A stretch of DNA of 7,177 nt from Marinilabiliaceae bacterium (GTDB lineage: Bacteria > Bacteroidota > Bacteroidia > Bacteroidales > Marinilabiliaceae). Shown piece after piece: positions 6,531 to 7,177 of this stretch. Each line of letters starts with the position of its first letter. Within the stretch, counting starts at the first letter, position 1. The notes under the pieces are model-generated. The model was not told where the DNA came from. It did no database searches and was given only the letters and a program-made list of their open reading frames with translations. Location of the stretch: contig JALVBA010000245.1 of NCBI GenBank assembly GCA_027010905.1, positions 1 through 7,177 on the forward strand, given 5' to 3'. Both the position numbers and the translations under genes were made by a program.

Positions 6531-6770
6531 ATTTATTAATTCCATAATTTTCTTTCGATTTTTCCATTTTTTGATCTCTCTTTCTCTTGCGTATGCATCG
6601 CGTTTGTCTGTAAATATCTCCGTGTATACAATCACCCAATCTTTAGCTCTATCAGTATAGCCTTTATGGTTTGACAAATGACGAGACAGCCGTTCTTTAA
6701 CCGAAGTTGTAGTATGACCGACATAATATGAATCAATTTTTTTTGAATATAAAATATAAAAAGTAGCCAT
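6522..6770 (-). CDS. Small GIY-YIG nuclease-fold protein
   Basis: The 82-residue protein consists of a single GIY-YIG domain, like the stand-alone UPF0213/YhbQ-type proteins that are abundant in Bacteroidota. The GIY motif reads YIL (5-7) and the YIG motif YVG (16-18). The catalytic arginine candidate is R27 in KERLSRH, with H31 nearby. The metal-binding glutamate candidate is E63 or E65 in ARERE, followed by the family-typical IKKWKNRKKIMELI. All expected active-site residues appear present, so it could be an active endonuclease. It starts 47 nt downstream of tRNA-Val, past that tRNA's terminator, and its last two codons plus the TAG stop lie inside the tRNA remnant. It therefore sits between two tRNA-Val-derived sequences in direct orientation. 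No extra DNA-recognition domain is present. Whether it is a homing-type or a repair-type nuclease cannot be told. Confidence 0.85.
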   Translation of the reverse strand: MATFYILYSKKIDSYYVGHTTTSVKERLSRHLSNHKGYTDRAKDWVIVYTEIFTDKRDAYAREREIKKWKNRKKIMELINSD

Positions 6771-6777
6771 AGTGTTA

Positions 6778-6811
6778 AAACAACAAAAGCCACCTTTATG
6801 GTAGCTTTTGT
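6778..6811 (-). terminator. Intrinsic terminator directly after tRNA-Val
   Basis: On the minus strand the arms ACAAAAGCTACC (6811-6800) and GGTGGCTTTTGT (6794-6783) form a 12-bp stem with one G-U pair and a 5-nt loop. The descending arm and following bases are T-rich (TTTTGTTGTTTT). It begins 6 nt after the tRNA and would end the tRNA transcript just before the GIY-YIG gene, which may then depend on readthrough or its own promoter. Confidence 0.7.
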
Positions 6812-6816
6812 GTTTG

Positions 6817-6891
6817 TGGGCGATGAGGGAGTCGAACCCCCGACCCCTTGGGTGTAAACCAAGTGCTCTGAACCAACTGAGCTAATCGCCC
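6817..6891 (-). tRNA. tRNA-Val (anticodon UAC)
   Basis: The minus strand folds as a complete 75-nt tRNA. It has a 7-bp acceptor stem GGGCGAT/ATCGCCC, D-arm GCTC/GAGC with a 10-nt loop containing GG, anticodon stem CTTGG/CCAAG with loop TTTACAC (anticodon TAC), a 5-nt variable region, T-stem GGGGG/CCCTC with one G-U pair and loop TTCGACT, and A73. CCA is not encoded and must be added afterwards. Its 5' half and leader are identical to those of the two tandem units upstream, so it shares their recombination history. It reads GUA and, through wobble, other valine codons. Confidence 0.95.
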
Positions 6892-6921
6892 CGGAATTTT
6901 ATTTTATCAGTATTTCAAAAT

Positions 6922-6998
6922 TGGGCGATGAGGGAGTTGAACCTCTGACCCTCCCGATGAAAAATCGGGATGCTCTGAACCAACTGAGCTAATCGCCC
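6922..6998 (-). pseudogene. tRNA-Val-derived tRNA-like unit with palindromic anticodon-arm replacement (unit A)
   Basis: The acceptor stem (GGGCGAT/ATCGCCC) and D-arm are identical to those of the intact tRNA-Val. The anticodon slot holds TCCCGAT-TTTTC-ATCGGGA, 19 nt instead of 17, which pairs as a 7-bp stem with a 5-nt loop or as a 5-bp stem with a 9-nt loop. The T-stem AGAGG/CCCTC has two mismatches in the standard fold, although a 4-bp GAGG/CCTC stem with an 8-nt loop is possible. An automated tool might call it tRNA-Glu, because the loop contains TTTTCAT, or tRNA-Lys; neither anticodon is positioned normally. It is probably not a decoding tRNA, but the acceptor and D-arm could still be recognised by tRNA-processing enzymes. 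Confidence 0.7.
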
Positions 6999-7028
6999 CG
7001 GAATTTTATTTTATCAGTATTTCAAAAT

Positions 7029-7105
7029 TGGGCGATGAGGGAGTTGAACCTCTGACCCTCCCGATGAAAAATCGGGATGCTCTGAACCAACTGAGCTAAT
7101 CGCCC
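7029..7105 (-). pseudogene. tRNA-Val-derived tRNA-like unit with palindromic anticodon-arm replacement (unit B)
   Basis: This unit is identical in every base to unit A at 6922-6998, including the 19-nt palindromic arm and the mismatched T-stem. The identity covers the spacer as well, which points to a recent tandem duplication or gene conversion rather than independent selection on two tRNAs. The same doubt about decoding applies. Confidence 0.7.
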
Positions 7106-7137
7106 CGGAATTTTATTACATCAGTACTTTAAAAGTT

Positions 7138-7177
7138 ATGCGATGAGGGAGAGTTGAACCTCCGACCCTCCCGATAT
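7138..7177 (-). pseudogene. Diverged third tRNA-like unit (unit C), cut by window edge
   Basis: Only the 3' half is visible. The acceptor strand reads ATCGCAT, so two acceptor positions have changed, and the T-arm carries two extra bases (CTCTCCC for CTCCC). The anticodon slot again ends in ATATCGGGA followed by GGGTC, the same palindrome half as in units A and B but with a different loop. It looks like an older member of the array. Confidence 0.6.

Larger units (their letters stand above)
6864..7177. repeat. 107-bp tandem repeat built on tRNA-Val bodies
   Basis: Unit 6864-6970 is identical to unit 6971-7077, and the next unit matches for 40 bp (7078-7117) before diverging. This gives an exact 147-bp direct identity (6864-7010 against 6971-7117) with period 107. 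Each unit consists of the 5' half of a tRNA-Val body, a 31-nt AT-rich spacer, and the 3' half of the next tRNA-like body including its palindromic anticodon-arm replacement. The first boundary lies inside the intact tRNA-Val, where its anticodon arm begins. The array continues past the right window edge in a more diverged form. Confidence 0.95.

Noticed and set aside
6632..6862. Open frame of 76 codons on the minus strand crossing tRNA-Val and the GIY-YIG gene
   Set aside because: Its N-terminal part (GVGGSTPSSPT) is the usual translation of a tRNA T-arm and acceptor end, and the rest lies out of frame over the GIY-YIG gene and a terminator.
6864..7177. Possible CRISPR array
   Set aside because: The repeat unit is 107 bp with identical, not unique, spacer sequence, and it is explained by tRNA-derived tandem duplication.

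Overview
The window looks like chromosomal DNA of a member of the Bacteroidota, most likely a Bacteroidales- or Marinilabiliales-like organism. The evidence is the AT-rich composition, the lack of Shine-Dalgarno sequences, the Bacteroidota-style long FtsX-type ABC permease, an NtrC-family regulator with the GAFTDA loop, a Rex protein of the Bacteroidota type, and a tRNA-Val without an encoded CCA. The species call is an inference from sequence style; no search was run.

Positions 1-2314 (minus strand) hold a tight operon of an ABC ATPase followed by a large MacB/FtsX-like permease, which runs off the left edge. Positions 2686-5413 (plus strand) hold a divergent two-component system: a sigma54-activating response regulator and a histidine kinase with almost no extracytoplasmic part. 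The 371-bp region between the two operons contains two sigma54-like (-24/-12) elements facing opposite ways and two copies of a 16-bp dyad (TGTNCG-N4-CGAACA). The simplest model is that the kinase senses a membrane-level signal and the regulator switches on the transporter operon from a sigma54 promoter, perhaps with autoregulation. The ATPase has an unusual signature motif, LDGEQ in place of LSGGQ.

Positions 5414-5693 are a 280-bp convergent spacer with weak hairpins and a G-rich tract. Positions 5694-6347 (minus strand) encode Rex, the NADH/NAD+-sensing repressor.

Positions 6445-7177 are the most unusual part. Read on the minus strand, they contain a partial tRNA-like unit, two near-perfect 107-bp tandem units each holding a tRNA-Val-derived body, an intact tRNA-Val(UAC) with its own terminator, a small GIY-YIG nuclease gene, and a second tRNA-Val remnant with its own terminator. 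The tandem units carry a palindromic hairpin (TCCCGAT/ATCGGGA) where the anticodon arm should be. The remnant has lost the anticodon arm cleanly, and the nuclease gene takes its stop codon from it. In every copy the variable part is the anticodon-arm slot, while the body stays conserved. This suggests a tRNA-targeted mobile or recombining module, although no function is shown by sequence alone.
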